Of a stretch of 64,000 nt of DNA, positions 27,021 through 35,653 are shown one piece after another. The DNA comes from Bradyrhizobium barranii subsp. apii (GTDB lineage Bacteria; Pseudomonadota; Alphaproteobacteria; Rhizobiales; Xanthobacteraceae). Position 1 is the stretch's first letter. Each line of letters opens with the position of its first letter. Location: the NCBI RefSeq assembly GCF_011516635.5, contig NZ_CP096255.1:3160501-3224500 (forward strand), read 5' to 3'. Under the pieces are notes generated by a model. The model saw only the letters and a list, made by a program, of their open reading frames with translations, was not told the DNA's origin and made no database searches. The translations under genes were made by a program, and so were the position numbers.

Positions 27021-28757
27021 ATGGTTCGCCTGCGCGCGCTCTTGCGCAGCAACGAGTTCTACCTGATCCCGCTGGCGCTCGTGATCGGCACGTTTACCGG
27101 TGCCATCGTGACGCTGATGGCCGAGATCGCGCAGATTGCCCATATGATGATCTACGGCATTCCCGTCGACGTTCGCCTATCCGCGCACGCCCGGGTCAGC
27201 CCCTGGGCGGCCCTGATCGCGCCCGCGCTCGGCGGATTGGCGCTCGGTATCATGGAGTGGTGGCGGCGGCGGCTGAAGATCTCCAACGCGGTCGACCCGA
27301 TCGAGGCGAACGCGCTGCGCGGCGGCAATCTGTCGATGCGCGACAGCATGGTGGTGTCGAGCCAGACGCTGATCTCGAACGGCTGCGGCGCCTCGGTCGG
27401 CCTCGAGGCCGGCTACACCCAGATCGGCTCGGGCATCGCCTCACTGCTCGGCAAGTTCTTCAATCTGCGCCGCAACGATTTGCGCCTGATCGTCGGTTGC
27501 GGCGCCGCCGCTGCGATCGCAGCGGCGTTTGGCGCGCCGATCACCGGCGCGTTCTATGCCTGCGAGCTGATCGTCGGCGTCTATTCGGTCGGCAGCGCCG
27601 CGCCGATCCTGGCGGCCTCGCTTGCTGGCGCGCTGACCGCGCAATGGCTCGGCGGCGCGCCGTACTCTATCGAGATACCGAAGGTCAGCGCGGTCGGCGT
27701 CGAGCAATATCTGGCATTGATCGGGCTTGCGCTCATTACCAGCGGCGTCGGCATCGCCGTGATGCGGTCGTCTTCGATGTTCGAGCGCCTGTTTGTCTGG
27801 CTGCCGGTCTGGCTGCGCCCGGTGATCGGCGGCCTTATCGTCGGCAGCTTTGCCATCGTCACGCCGCAGGTGCTCGCGGCCGGCCACGGCGCCATGGTGC
27901 TCGATCTGTTTCACGACATGACGATCGGCCTGATCGCGATCATCATCGCCTTGAAGGTGACGGCCTGCCTGATCTCGCTCGCCTCGGGTTTCCGTGGCGG
28001 TCTGTTCTTTGCCTCGTTGTTCGTCGGCAGCCTGATCGGAAAGTTCTTCGCCGCGGTTCTTTTGCTCATCAGCCCGGAATTCGTGATCGACCCGCTGGTC
28101 GCGATGCTGACGGGTATGGCGACGCTCGGCGTCGCCATCGTTGGCGGCCCCTTAACCATGTCGTTCCTCGTGCTGGAAATGACCCGCAATGTCGACGTTA
28201 CCGCCGTGGTGCTGGCCGGCTGCATCGTCACCTCGATCTGCGTCCGCTTCATGTTCGGTCATTCCTTCTCGACATGGCGCCTGCATCTGCGCGGCGAGAC
28301 CATCCGCAGCGCCAACGACGTCGGCTGGCTGCGCAACCTCACGGTCGAGCGGCTGATGCGCTCCGACGTCGGCAAGGTGCCATCGACCACGACGATCGCC
28401 GCCGTGCGCGGTGAATTCGCGCTGGGCTCGCGGCCCGGCATCGTCATCGTCAACAATGCCGACGAATATGTCGGCCTCGTCCTGCTGCCCGACCTGTTCT
28501 CCAGCGATCTCGACAGCATCGCCGACGACATCCAGGTGATCGAGCTCGCCCGCCTGACCGAGATCGTGCTGATCCCGGAAATGAACGTGAAGTCGGCGAT
28601 GGCCGTGTTCGACGAGGCGGAAGCCGAGATGCTGGCGGTGGTCGATTCCACCGACAGCCGCAAGGTGGTCGGCTTCCTCACCGAGACGTTTGCCCGCCGC
28701 CGCTATGTCGAGGAGATCGACAAGGCAACGCGCGGCGTGCTCGGGGCGCTGTCGTAG
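27021..28757 (+). CDS. ClC-family chloride channel/antiporter with C-terminal CBS-like region
   Basis: The 578-residue protein has about ten membrane segments and the ClC motifs in altered form: GCGASVGLEAGYTQIGSG (for GxEGP), GAPITGAFYACE, and GFRGGLFFASLFVGSLIGK (GxFxP region). A cytoplasmic part after about residue 430 (LTVERLMRSDVGKVPSTTTIAAVRGEF) resembles CBS domains. It conducts or exchanges chloride/protons. ATG 27021 is chosen because the first membrane helix starts soon after; GTG 26970 is an in-frame alternative. The conserved Glu gate lies in the altered motif GLEAG. Confidence 0.85.
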   Translation: MVRLRALLRSNEFYLIPLALVIGTFTGAIVTLMAEIAQIAHMMIYGIPVDVRLSAHARVSPWAALIAPALGGLALGIMEWWRRRLKISNAVDPIEANALRGGNLSMRDSMVVSSQTLISNGCGASVGLEAGYTQIGSGIASLLGKFFNLRRNDLRLIVGCGAAAAIAAAFGAPITGAFYACELIVGVYSVGSAAPILAASLAGALTAQWLGGAPYSIEIPKVSAVGVEQYLALIGLALITSGVGIAVMRSSSMFERLFVWLPVWLRPVIGGLIVGSFAIVTPQVLAAGHGAMVLDLFHDMTIGLIAIIIALKVTACLISLASGFRGGLFFASLFVGSLIGKFFAAVLLLISPEFVIDPLVAMLTGMATLGVAIVGGPLTMSFLVLEMTRNVDVTAVVLAGCIVTSICVRFMFGHSFSTWRLHLRGETIRSANDVGWLRNLTVERLMRSDVGKVPSTTTIAAVRGEFALGSRPGIVIVNNADEYVGLVLLPDLFSSDLDSIADDIQVIELARLTEIVLIPEMNVKSAMAVFDEAEAEMLAVVDSTDSRKVVGFLTETFARRRYVEEIDKATRGVLGALS

Positions 28758-28841
28758 GGTCACTCGGACCGATCGGTCTCCCGCAGGAGCGATCATGAGA
28801 GCGGGACGGCGTGCTTCGTGCGCCGCCGTCAGCGCCGGCTA

Positions 28842-29096
28842 TCAGCCTGGTTGAGATGGGGAAGCGACGACGCACGCCACGATCCGTCGGACCAGTGGCA
28901 GCACCATCAACAGTGTGGGAAAGGCGACGAGCCATGACAGCGCCCAGGCGCCAGGCCAGGTCGCGAGGAACGCCGGCGTCGCGCCGAGGCTTCGGAGCGT
29001 CGAAATGACCGACACCACGGCCGTCATGAGGATGGACAGCACAAATGGCATCACGATCGGCGCATAGCGCGCCGGCAGTTTGCGAACCGCAATCAT
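28842..29096 (-). CDS. DUF2798 membrane protein
   Basis: The 84-residue protein matches DUF2798: KLPARYAPIVMPFVLSILMTAVVSVISTLRSLG, then WPGAWALSWLVAFPTLLMVLPLVRRIVA, giving two membrane helices. The family is widespread in proteobacteria with no known function. It is convergent with the ClC gene. The 289-base gap to the next gene (29097-29385) holds no gene. Confidence 0.83.
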   Translation of the reverse strand: MIAVRKLPARYAPIVMPFVLSILMTAVVSVISTLRSLGATPAFLATWPGAWALSWLVAFPTLLMVLPLVRRIVACVVASPSQPG

Positions 29097-29385
29097 CTGA
29101 TTTCTCTTGAGGAAAAGGACGCGTCAGTCACGTTGAACCTGCGAAAATGCATCGATCCCGACGGCGTCGGTTGATGCGTTGGTTCACGTGAAACGCTTAC
29201 GGCGACCGAAAAACGGCGCGGCTGTTCATTATCCGCTCAGGTTGAGTGGTTCAAGCTGGATCTGGTCGTTCGGTTTACAATCGTTCGAAGCGTGGCAGAT
29301 TGCCGCGATCACGAAACTTTTCAATGGTTTGCACGTTGTGGATCGTTTCATATTTTGACTTTGAGCGAGAGCAAAGGACGGTGAG

Positions 29386-29781
29386 ATGAGCGATAGGCCC
29401 GTAAATTCCAGGTTTGGCCGCAACACCGCATTGGCTGCGTTTGCGAGTCTGGCTCTGGCGACAGCTTCCGTCTCGCCCTCGTCTGCGGCGCCGGCCGGTT
29501 CGCCGTCGGTCAGCGCGGACTCTGCGACGTCGAGCAGATCCGTAGCGACCGATTTCAGCGCCGCCCGCCGCCACCGCTACTATCGCCGGGGTCCAAATGC
29601 GGCAGGGCTTGCCTTCATGGGCGTGGCGGCAGGTCTCATCGGAGGTGCGATCGCAGAGAGCCGGCGCCAGGAGTACTACGAGAATCGCTATTATGACGGC
29701 CCGGGTCCTTACTATGGCGGTCAGGGATATTATGGCGGCGGTCCCTATTACGGTCCGCGTGGCTACTATCAGCCTTATTAG
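29386..29781 (+). CDS. Exported Gly/Tyr-rich hypothetical protein
   Basis: The 131-residue protein has an N-terminal export signal (LAAFASLALATASVSPSSAA), a Ser/Ala spacer, the basic YYRRGPNAAGLAFMGVAAGLIGGAIAESRR segment with a glycine-zipper-like helix, and a tail of Gly-Tyr-Pro repeats (PYYGGQGYYGGG). Proteins of this build are common in Bradyrhizobium and are probably envelope-associated. AAGGA precedes ATG 29386. No enzymatic motif. Confidence 0.7.
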   Translation: MSDRPVNSRFGRNTALAAFASLALATASVSPSSAAPAGSPSVSADSATSSRSVATDFSAARRHRYYRRGPNAAGLAFMGVAAGLIGGAIAESRRQEYYENRYYDGPGPYYGGQGYYGGGPYYGPRGYYQPY

Positions 29782-29797
29782 GCACCTGTTCTCGCCG

Positions 29798-29866
29798 TAG
29801 CCCGGATTGCACGGAGCGTGTCATCCTGCGGCGCTTCGCGCCGACTCGTTGGCTCCGTCCGGGCTA
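29798..29866. repeat. Inverted repeat TAGCCCGGA...TCCGGGCTA
   Basis: TAGCCCGGATTGCACGGAGC and GCTCCGTCCGGGCTA form imperfect inverted arms around a short hairpin-rich core (GCGGCGCTTCGCGCCG). This palindrome class is typical of Bradyrhizobium spacers. It fills part of the gap 29782-30022. Confidence 0.6.
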
Positions 29867-30022
29867 TGCGTCTCTGTGTTGCCCGACGGGCAAAACACCC
29901 GAGAGGGCGTCAACCCGCGCGCTATGAGACGAGCTAGCGACATTGAACGGCATGCTCGGGCTGTCGGACAAGTTAGTTCGGTGTAGGATGGTGTCGCGAA
30001 GGAGAATTCACCCACGTATGGG

Positions 30023-31978
30023 ATGAATGAGCCGCGCCATGGAAGACGCGCCATGGAAGAGAAATCTCCTCAAATGAGATTGGCACAGCCGCGGGGGACT
30101 GTGCTGACGAATATGGCCGTCGCAGCGTTGATAATTGCTGCGCTCTATTTCGGTCGTGAAATTTTTGTTCCCTTCGCGTTAGCAGTTCTCCTGAGTTTCG
30201 TTATGGCGCCCTTCGTGATGCGCTTACGTTCCTGGCGAGTTCCGCGCACGATTTCTGTGCTGGTGGTCGTCTTCATCGGATTCTCGATCATATTTAGTCT
30301 AGGCGGTCTTATGGTTTCGCAGGCGACCCGGCTCGCCACCAAGCTGCCAGGCTATCAACAAACATTGAGTGACAAGATCGAAAGCCTGCGCGGCTTAATG
30401 GGCGGCGGCTCTGGAACATTGGAGCAGGCGTCGACAGTTCTGAAAGAATTGAAGACAGAGTTGCAGAATCGAGATGGGGCCGGTCGACCTATTGACGGCG
30501 AACTCACCAGACAGCCCTCAGACAAGCCGATACCCATACCCGTTGAGGTAAGGCAACCCGATCCTGGTGCTCTGTCGACGTTTGGCGCAATCATCCAGCC
30601 ACTGATTTCACCTTTAACGACGACAGGGATCGTCGTGATCTTTGTTGTCTTTGTCCTGCTGCAACGGGAAGATCTGAGGAATCGGCTTGTCCGACTGGCC
30701 GGATCCGCGGATATTCAACGCACGACTGCGGCCCTGGACGACGCCGGTAAGCGTCTGAGCAAGCTCTTTCTTACCCAGATCGCGTTCAATGGCGTGTTCG
30801 GTCTTGCAATAGGCTTAGGTCTTGAATTCATCGGTGTGCCCTCGGCTCCGCTATGGGGTCTGATCGCGATGATTATGCGATTTGTACCGTATATCGGTGC
30901 ATTGATATCTGCGGTATTCCCTCTCATTCTCGCGGCGGCGGTGGGCACGGGCTGGCAGATGCTGATACTTACGGCGGCATTGTTCGTCGTGCTTGAGTTG
31001 CTCGCAGGACAGGTTCTCGAACCCTTGATTTTTGGGCATAGCTCGGGTCTTTCCCCGATTGCAATTATCCTGTCAGCGTCATTCTGGACGTGGCTTTGGG
31101 GGCCGGTCGGACTGGTGTTGGCCACGCCCTTAACAATTTGTCTCGTCGTCCTTGGGCGGCATGTCGATCGCCTCAAATTTCTTGACGTTATGCTTGGCGA
31201 CCGACCACCGCTGACGCCGCCGCAACTGGCTTATCAACGAATGCTGGCGGGAGATCCCATTGAAGCGGTGGAACAGGCACATGAATACCTGAATGACTCG
31301 TCGCTTGAGAATTATTATGACGACATCCTCTTGAAAGGCCTGAGACTCGCAGAGGCCGACCGTCAATTGGGTCACCTCGATCAGGACCGATTAAATCGGG
31401 TAGTCTCAACGGTGGAAGAATTGGTCGCTGAGCTGGGGGCACACCATGACGTGGAAGCAACAGGACCCAGTTCCCCGGATCTAAGCTCAAGCCCCGGAGC
31501 TGCCATTACATTCGAGCGAGCAGGCTCCGAGCACGCTTTGATTCCGGAGCCGCCGACCTCGTCTATTTCGGTCGTTTGCATCCCTGGTGCCGGGCGACTC
31601 GATGAGGCGACGGCGCTTGTGCTGGCGCAGCTTCTGCGGTACCGCGGGATTCAGGCAATTGCGGAAAAGGCTGATGCTTCATCAATGTCGAAATTGCTTT
31701 CGCTCGAATTGGCGAACACCGCGCTTGTATGTGTCTGCTATCTGAGTCAGCCGTCCACCGCCAAGATTCAGCACGTCGTTCGAGGGCTCAGTAAAAGGAT
31801 TGGCGCAACCCGTATCCTGTTCGCTTTGCTGGGAACGGGAGCCGCAGAAACGGTGGGAAACGCTTCCAACGCGTTGGTAGCAAGCGGGTCGTTCGGTGCA
31901 GCCTTGGAAGCAGTCGTTCACGTGACCTCCGCGCAACCTGATGCGTCGGATCAGGCGAAGGCAGCTGCTCCGGCGTAA
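30023..31978 (+). CDS. AI-2E/PerM-family transporter with C-terminal Rossmann-like extension
   Basis: Residues 30-390 form an AI-2E (PerM/YdiK) transporter: LIIAALYFGREIFVPFALAVLLSFVMAPFV, FNGVFGLAIGLGLEFIGVPSAPLWGLIAMIMRFVPYIGALIS and FWTWLWGPVGLVLATPLTICLVVLGRH. The family usually ends near 350-400 residues. Here about 250 more follow: a helical region (PIEAVEQAHEYLNDSSLENYYDDI) and an alpha/beta domain (SSISVVCIPGAGRLDEATALVLAQLLRYRGIQAIAEKA, NTALVCVCYLSQPSTAKIQHVV, ATRILFALLG) that resembles a B12-binding-like fold without the His motif. Function of the extension is unknown. Codon use looks less GC-rich than neighbours. The start is 30023 or 30053; AAGGAG lies at about 29999. Confidence 0.8.
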   Translation: MNEPRHGRRAMEEKSPQMRLAQPRGTVLTNMAVAALIIAALYFGREIFVPFALAVLLSFVMAPFVMRLRSWRVPRTISVLVVVFIGFSIIFSLGGLMVSQATRLATKLPGYQQTLSDKIESLRGLMGGGSGTLEQASTVLKELKTELQNRDGAGRPIDGELTRQPSDKPIPIPVEVRQPDPGALSTFGAIIQPLISPLTTTGIVVIFVVFVLLQREDLRNRLVRLAGSADIQRTTAALDDAGKRLSKLFLTQIAFNGVFGLAIGLGLEFIGVPSAPLWGLIAMIMRFVPYIGALISAVFPLILAAAVGTGWQMLILTAALFVVLELLAGQVLEPLIFGHSSGLSPIAIILSASFWTWLWGPVGLVLATPLTICLVVLGRHVDRLKFLDVMLGDRPPLTPPQLAYQRMLAGDPIEAVEQAHEYLNDSSLENYYDDILLKGLRLAEADRQLGHLDQDRLNRVVSTVEELVAELGAHHDVEATGPSSPDLSSSPGAAITFERAGSEHALIPEPPTSSISVVCIPGAGRLDEATALVLAQLLRYRGIQAIAEKADASSMSKLLSLELANTALVCVCYLSQPSTAKIQHVVRGLSKRIGATRILFALLGTGAAETVGNASNALVASGSFGAALEAVVHVTSAQPDASDQAKAAAPA

Positions 31979-32415
31979 AAACGAATCTTTTGCTCCTCTG
32001 GATTGCCGGGCGTCGCAGAGCGACCATCCGCATCGGTCACCGGGTCCTGTGGAGAGCAAAAGGATGGGCGGGGACCGCGCGACGGTGACCCTTGCGAATA
32101 TTTGCCATCGCGCACCGCACATTTGGCCGGACCCAAAAGCTTCAGCAGGGACAATAGCGATCATTGCGACACGCGCGTGGAATGTCCACTCACGCCTCAC
32201 AAGCAAAACATTCAGTTTGCACGGCCGCCATGACCCTTTGACCTAGGTCAATACTCTCAACGTGGGTTTACCTTGGAAATAGCAACTATCGGAGCGACTG
32301 CACTCTTCGCCTGTATCTTCTGCGTAACGCCGATATCGCTCGTATGTCACGCAAGGGAAACGTGTGGTTGTCTGTGGCAAGCAGCCTGAGCTAATCACGC
32401 AAGGAGGAGCTGTAC
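31979..32415. other. Gene-free spacer of about 440 bases
   Basis: No convincing frame is present. The stretch is AT-richer than average, includes GACCTAGGTC (about 32239-32250) and ends with AAGGAGGAGCTGTAC, the ribosome site of the next gene. Promoter elements are likely but not identified. Confidence 0.5.
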
Positions 32416-32916
32416 ATGGGTATCCTGGACGAGTTACTGGGCGGCGGGCAACGCCAGAAAGAGTATCGGGATTTCGTTGATCGATACGAACAAGGAAATC
32501 CGTCGGAGGGTTATTCCGATCAAGAGGTTCTCAAACGGTATGGTGATGTGTCACACGCCGTGCCGTCTGACCAGTACGCGCAGGCAGCGATAGATGCGTT
32601 GGGCAAGCTTTCGCCGGAAGAACGGGCGGCGTTCGTGAAGATGCTGCAGGAGCGAGCCGCCGCGCGCGGCGTGGCGCTACCGGGACAAGTGGCCCCCGAA
32701 CCGAAGGAACTGGGCGAGGTGCTCACCGATCTGCATGGGAGGCCCGGTCAGCTCCGGGATATCCTCGCCAGTGGCGATGCCCAGCCTCACGAGCAAGCCC
32801 AACCGTCGAACCCGATCATCGACATACTTGCGTCCCCGCAGGCAAAGGCCGTGCTCGCGGGGATCGCGGCCATGGTGGTCAAGCGTGTCATGCAGGGTTC
32901 ATCCCGAACCGCGTAG
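32416..32916 (+). CDS. Hypothetical protein with MGILDELLGGG N-terminus
   Basis: The 166-residue soluble protein begins MGILDELLGGGQRQKEYRDFVDRYEQGNPSEGYSDQEVLKRYGDVSH, continues with a helical section (QAAIDALGKLSPEERAAFVKMLQERAAARG) and ends with a helix (PQAKAVLAGIAAMVVKRVMQG). Similar-looking proteins exist in soil bacteria, but no function is known to me. The strong AAGGAGGAG site before ATG 32416 supports expression. It stands alone in the atypical 29-33 kb stretch. Confidence 0.65.
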   Translation: MGILDELLGGGQRQKEYRDFVDRYEQGNPSEGYSDQEVLKRYGDVSHAVPSDQYAQAAIDALGKLSPEERAAFVKMLQERAAARGVALPGQVAPEPKELGEVLTDLHGRPGQLRDILASGDAQPHEQAQPSNPIIDILASPQAKAVLAGIAAMVVKRVMQGSSRTA

Positions 32917-33041
32917 CGCATGCGAGGCCCGCAGCCAAAGTCCGGCTGGGGTCATTCGGTTGACCTACCGGCAAGTCCGGGCAAGGTTCGCTATGCCGCC
33001 AAAAAAGCGGAAGCGAGTTATCCTGTCGCGACGCAACAGGA

Positions 33042-33164
33042 ATGAACACGATGGCCGAGAGCGACGGCCCGCCCATCGCCAAAGGTTCTGCGACTGTCAG
33101 CGCGTCGGCCATTGGTGCGTCTGCAGCACTCGCTGTCATCGCCCGGCTTGACCGGGCGATCTAG
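33042..33164 (+). pseudogene. Short frame truncated by a repeat element
   Basis: ATG 33042 opens 40 residues (MNTMAESDGPPIAKGSATVS, AIGASAALAVIARLDRAI) ending at TAG 33164. The last codons fall inside a palindromic repeat (GTCATCGCCCGGCTTGACCGGGCGATC, 33135-33161). The N-terminus is unlike a repeat and could be the start of a gene whose rest was displaced. It may also be chance. Confidence 0.25.
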
Positions 33165-33435
33165 CATTCCAGAGACGGCTGTGATTGAGCCGAGAGGCCG
33201 CGGCGTACTGGATTCCCCGCTTTCGCGGGGAATGACAGTGACAATTGGCGGACGACGCCGATGCCTCACTTCCGTCATTGCGAGCGCAGCGCTCTTGCGG
33301 TGCGCTGCAGAGCCGGGGCCCATGTCTCCGCGTTCTACTCTCCGCATTGTACCGTGTCGCTTTCTGGGTCCCGGCTCTGCGCAGCAACGCTTGCGCGTTG
33401 CAGCGCGTCCGGGACACGAGAGACGTCGCAGCAAC
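33135..33435. repeat. Cluster of intergenic repeats
   Basis: Three elements follow each other: a GTCATCGCCCGGCTTGACCGGGCGATC palindrome with TGGATTCCCCGCTTTCGCGGGGAATGACAG; a CGTCATTGCGAGCGCAGCG half-element (about 33276); and a long pair GAGCCGGGGCCCA / TGGGTCCCGGCTC with GCAACGCTTGCGCGTTGCAGCG. All are types repeated across Bradyrhizobium spacers. They account for most of the gap 32917-33452. Confidence 0.6.
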
Positions 33436-33452
33436 CGCGTTCTACGCCCGTA

Positions 33453-33668
33453 TCACCGTCCCGCCGGTGCCGACAGCGCGCCGTTGGCGTAGCGCTGCCA
33501 GTCGGGTGTGGTCGGCTGCGACGGCCAGAACGCGTTGGAGTCGCGGACCGACTGGGTGATCGGGGCGGGTGGTGCCTTGCTTCTGTGGTGGCGGTCGCTC
33601 GCGGCGGCGGTCTGGATGGTGGCGGCGGCGATCAGGGTGGCGCCGAGAATGGCAAAGGTCTTTCGCAT
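33453..33668 (-). CDS. Small exported hypothetical protein (71 aa)
   Basis: The 71-residue product has a clean signal peptide (MRKTFAILGATLIAAATIQTAAA) and a short mature peptide (DRHHRSKAPPAPITQSVRDSNAFWPSQPTTPDWQRYANGALSAPAGR) with His and Pro-rich parts. GGGAG lies eight bases before ATG 33668. Small secreted proteins of this layout recur in Bradyrhizobium. Function unknown. Confidence 0.65.
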   Translation of the reverse strand: MRKTFAILGATLIAAATIQTAAASDRHHRSKAPPAPITQSVRDSNAFWPSQPTTPDWQRYANGALSAPAGR

Positions 33669-33921
33669 GATTGTTTCTCCCGTGACGGCGATTCAGGCTG
33701 TGAGAAAAATGTCTCCTGTGTTCGCGCTCGTGGCTGACATGGCGATGTGTCCTGCCGGATATCAGCCAGGCCGGTTTGACGATCCGAAGCGTGGCCATCA
33801 CGTTGGGGCGAGCAAATTTTCTAGCGCCGGCCAAATATTCGGCAATCGCGCCCGCAGCGCCGGTGGACTTGCCCCCGGCAATCCGGTTCAATGAGGTAAA
33901 TTGAGTTCTCAGGCGACAACG

Positions 33922-34209
33922 ATGTCGAAATATCTGCTGGTCCTTCTCCTGATCGCCTCGCCGGCGGCCGCGCAGGTTAAGCTCACGCCAAAGACCTCGG
34001 CAGCGCATCCAGACCCCTGCGCCCCGATCGGGCGGACCGCGGACGGCAAGCTGGTCTACTCCATGAAATGCGAGAATCTGCCGGCGCCGCCTCCACCTCC
34101 GCCACAGGCGGAACTGAAGGAGGCGCCCCCTTCGGCCGCGCCCGCCGCCGACCCCGAGCCGGAGGTGCGGCGGAGTGGTATTTTCGGCTGGTCCTACGAC
34201 CGCAGATGA
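33922..34209 (+). CDS. Small exported Pro-rich hypothetical protein (95 aa)
   Basis: The product starts MSKYLLVLLLIASPAAAQ (signal peptide), then KTSAAHPDPCAPIGRTADGKLVYSMKCENLPAPPPPPPQAELKEAPPS and ends RRSGIFGWSYDRR. Two Cys flank a short domain that could form a disulfide; the rest is a proline-rich linker. It precedes the purine genes on the same strand by 89 bases but need not belong with them. Function unknown. Confidence 0.6.
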   Translation: MSKYLLVLLLIASPAAAQVKLTPKTSAAHPDPCAPIGRTADGKLVYSMKCENLPAPPPPPPQAELKEAPPSAAPAADPEPEVRRSGIFGWSYDRR

Positions 34210-34298
34210 CGGGCCGCGCCACTTGCGCGAAGCCCGATGGAATGCTCTTTGCTTGAAAATTCCCCGTGGGCCCTTGGCCCCCGATCCAGAGAGATGAG

Positions 34299-34712
34299 AT
34301 GAGCAAACTCGTTATCCGCGCCGGCGACTTCACCTTCGATGCCCGCTTCGAGGAGCAACTGGCACCCAAGACCGTCGCTGCGTTCCGCAAGGCGCTGCCG
34401 TTCGAAAGCCACATCATCCATGTGCGCTGGAGCGGCGAGGGCGTCTGGATGCCGCTCGGCGATCTCGATTTCGGCGTCGGCTACGAGAACCACACCAGCT
34501 ATCCCGCGCCGGGTCAGATCATCCTCTATCCCGGCGGCATCAGCGAGACCGAGATCCTGCTCGCCTATGGCGGCGTGCACTTCGCCAGCAAAATGGGCCA
34601 GCTCGCCGGCAACCATTTCATCACGCTGACCTCGGGCCTCGAGAATCTCGCGACCCTCGGCAAGAGCGTGCTGTGGAAGGGCGCCCTGCCGATCCGCTTC
34701 GAGGAAGTCTGA
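34299..34712 (+). CDS. DUF3830 family protein (cyclophilin-like fold)
   Basis: The 137-residue protein matches DUF3830: KLVIRAGDFTFDARFEEQLAPKTVAAFRKALPFESHIIHVRWSGEGVWMPLGDLDFGVGYENHTSYPAPGQIILYPGGISETEILLAYGGVHFASKMG. The fold is cyclophilin-like and the biochemical role is unknown. It is the first gene of a purine-degradation operon: its TGA is followed immediately by the GTG start of the allantoinase gene, so translational coupling is likely. A purine or ureide substrate is therefore a fair inference. Confidence 0.82.
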   Translation: MSKLVIRAGDFTFDARFEEQLAPKTVAAFRKALPFESHIIHVRWSGEGVWMPLGDLDFGVGYENHTSYPAPGQIILYPGGISETEILLAYGGVHFASKMGQLAGNHFITLTSGLENLATLGKSVLWKGALPIRFEEV

Positions 34713-35648
34713 GTGACGGATACTCGCTACCCGCGCGATCTCCGCGGTTACGGCCGCAACCCGCCGCATCCGCAATGGCCCGACAATGCGCGGGTCGCGG
34801 TGCAGTTCGTCGTCAATTTCGAGGAGGGCGGCGAGAACAACATCTTGCACGGCGATCGCACCTCGGAAGCGCTTTTGTCCGACGTCCTCGGCGCGCAGCC
34901 CTGGCCGGGCAAGCGTCACGCCAATATCGAGTCGATGTTCGAATATGGCTCGCGCGCCGGCTTCTGGCGGCTGTGGCGGGTGTTCAACGCGCGGAAGTGG
35001 CCGACCACCGTGTTCGGCGTTGCCACCGCGCTGAAGCGGAATCCGGAGATTGTCGCGGCGATGAAGGAGTCAGGCTGGGACATCGCAAGCCACAGCCTGA
35101 AATGGATCGAGCACAAGGACATGACCGAGGCGCAGGAGCGCGCCGAGATCGCCGAGTCGATTCGCGTCCACACCGAGGCGACGGGCTCGCGGCCGCTCGG
35201 CTGGTACACCGGGCGCTCCTCGGTCAACACCAACCGCCTCCTGATGGAGGAGGGCGGCTTCCTCTATCTCTGCGACTCCTATGCCGACGATCTGCCCTAC
35301 TGGGTCGGGGGCGCGAAGGGCAAGCAGCTCATCATTCCCTATACGTTAGACGCCAACGACATGCGCTTCATCAACCCGCAGGGGTTTGCCGAAGGCGAGC
35401 AGTTCTTCACCTATCTGAAGGACGCCTTCGACGTGCTCTATGCCGAGGGCGAGACCGCGCCGAAGATGATGTCGGTGGGGCTGCACTGCCGTCTTGCCGG
35501 CCGGCCCGGCCGTGCCGCGGGACTGATCCGCTTCCTCGACTATATCGGCAAGCACGATCGCGTCTGGGTGCCGACGCGGCTCCAGATCGCGCAGCACTGG
35601 CACGACAAGCATGCCCATCTTGCCGCCGACGCCTTCGAGATCGGGTGA
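34713..35648 (+). CDS. puuE: Allantoinase PuuE (polysaccharide deacetylase fold)
   Basis: The 311-residue enzyme opens the hydantoin ring of allantoin to give allantoate. It is the PuuE-type allantoinase, unrelated to the amidohydrolase-type AllB: YPRDLRGYGRNPPHPQWPDNARVAVQFVVNFEEGGENNILHGD, SRAGFWRLWRVF, ASHSLKWIEHKDM and GWYTGRSSVNTNRLL are diagnostic, and the length is normal. It starts at GTG 34713 directly after the DUF3830 stop and is followed 5 bases later by the decarboxylase/HIU hydrolase fusion, in one operon. Confidence 0.93.
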   Translation: MTDTRYPRDLRGYGRNPPHPQWPDNARVAVQFVVNFEEGGENNILHGDRTSEALLSDVLGAQPWPGKRHANIESMFEYGSRAGFWRLWRVFNARKWPTTVFGVATALKRNPEIVAAMKESGWDIASHSLKWIEHKDMTEAQERAEIAESIRVHTEATGSRPLGWYTGRSSVNTNRLLMEEGGFLYLCDSYADDLPYWVGGAKGKQLIIPYTLDANDMRFINPQGFAEGEQFFTYLKDAFDVLYAEGETAPKMMSVGLHCRLAGRPGRAAGLIRFLDYIGKHDRVWVPTRLQIAQHWHDKHAHLAADAFEIG

Positions 35649-35653
35649 GGACC

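Noticed and set aside
29120..29300. Possible tRNA or small RNA in the AT-richer spacer
   Set aside because: No cloverleaf, promoter-terminator pair or stable long hairpin could be recognised by eye.
33135..33435. Possible insertion sequence or CRISPR array
   Set aside because: No transposase frame and no regular spacer-repeat array; the pieces match dispersed palindromic repeats.
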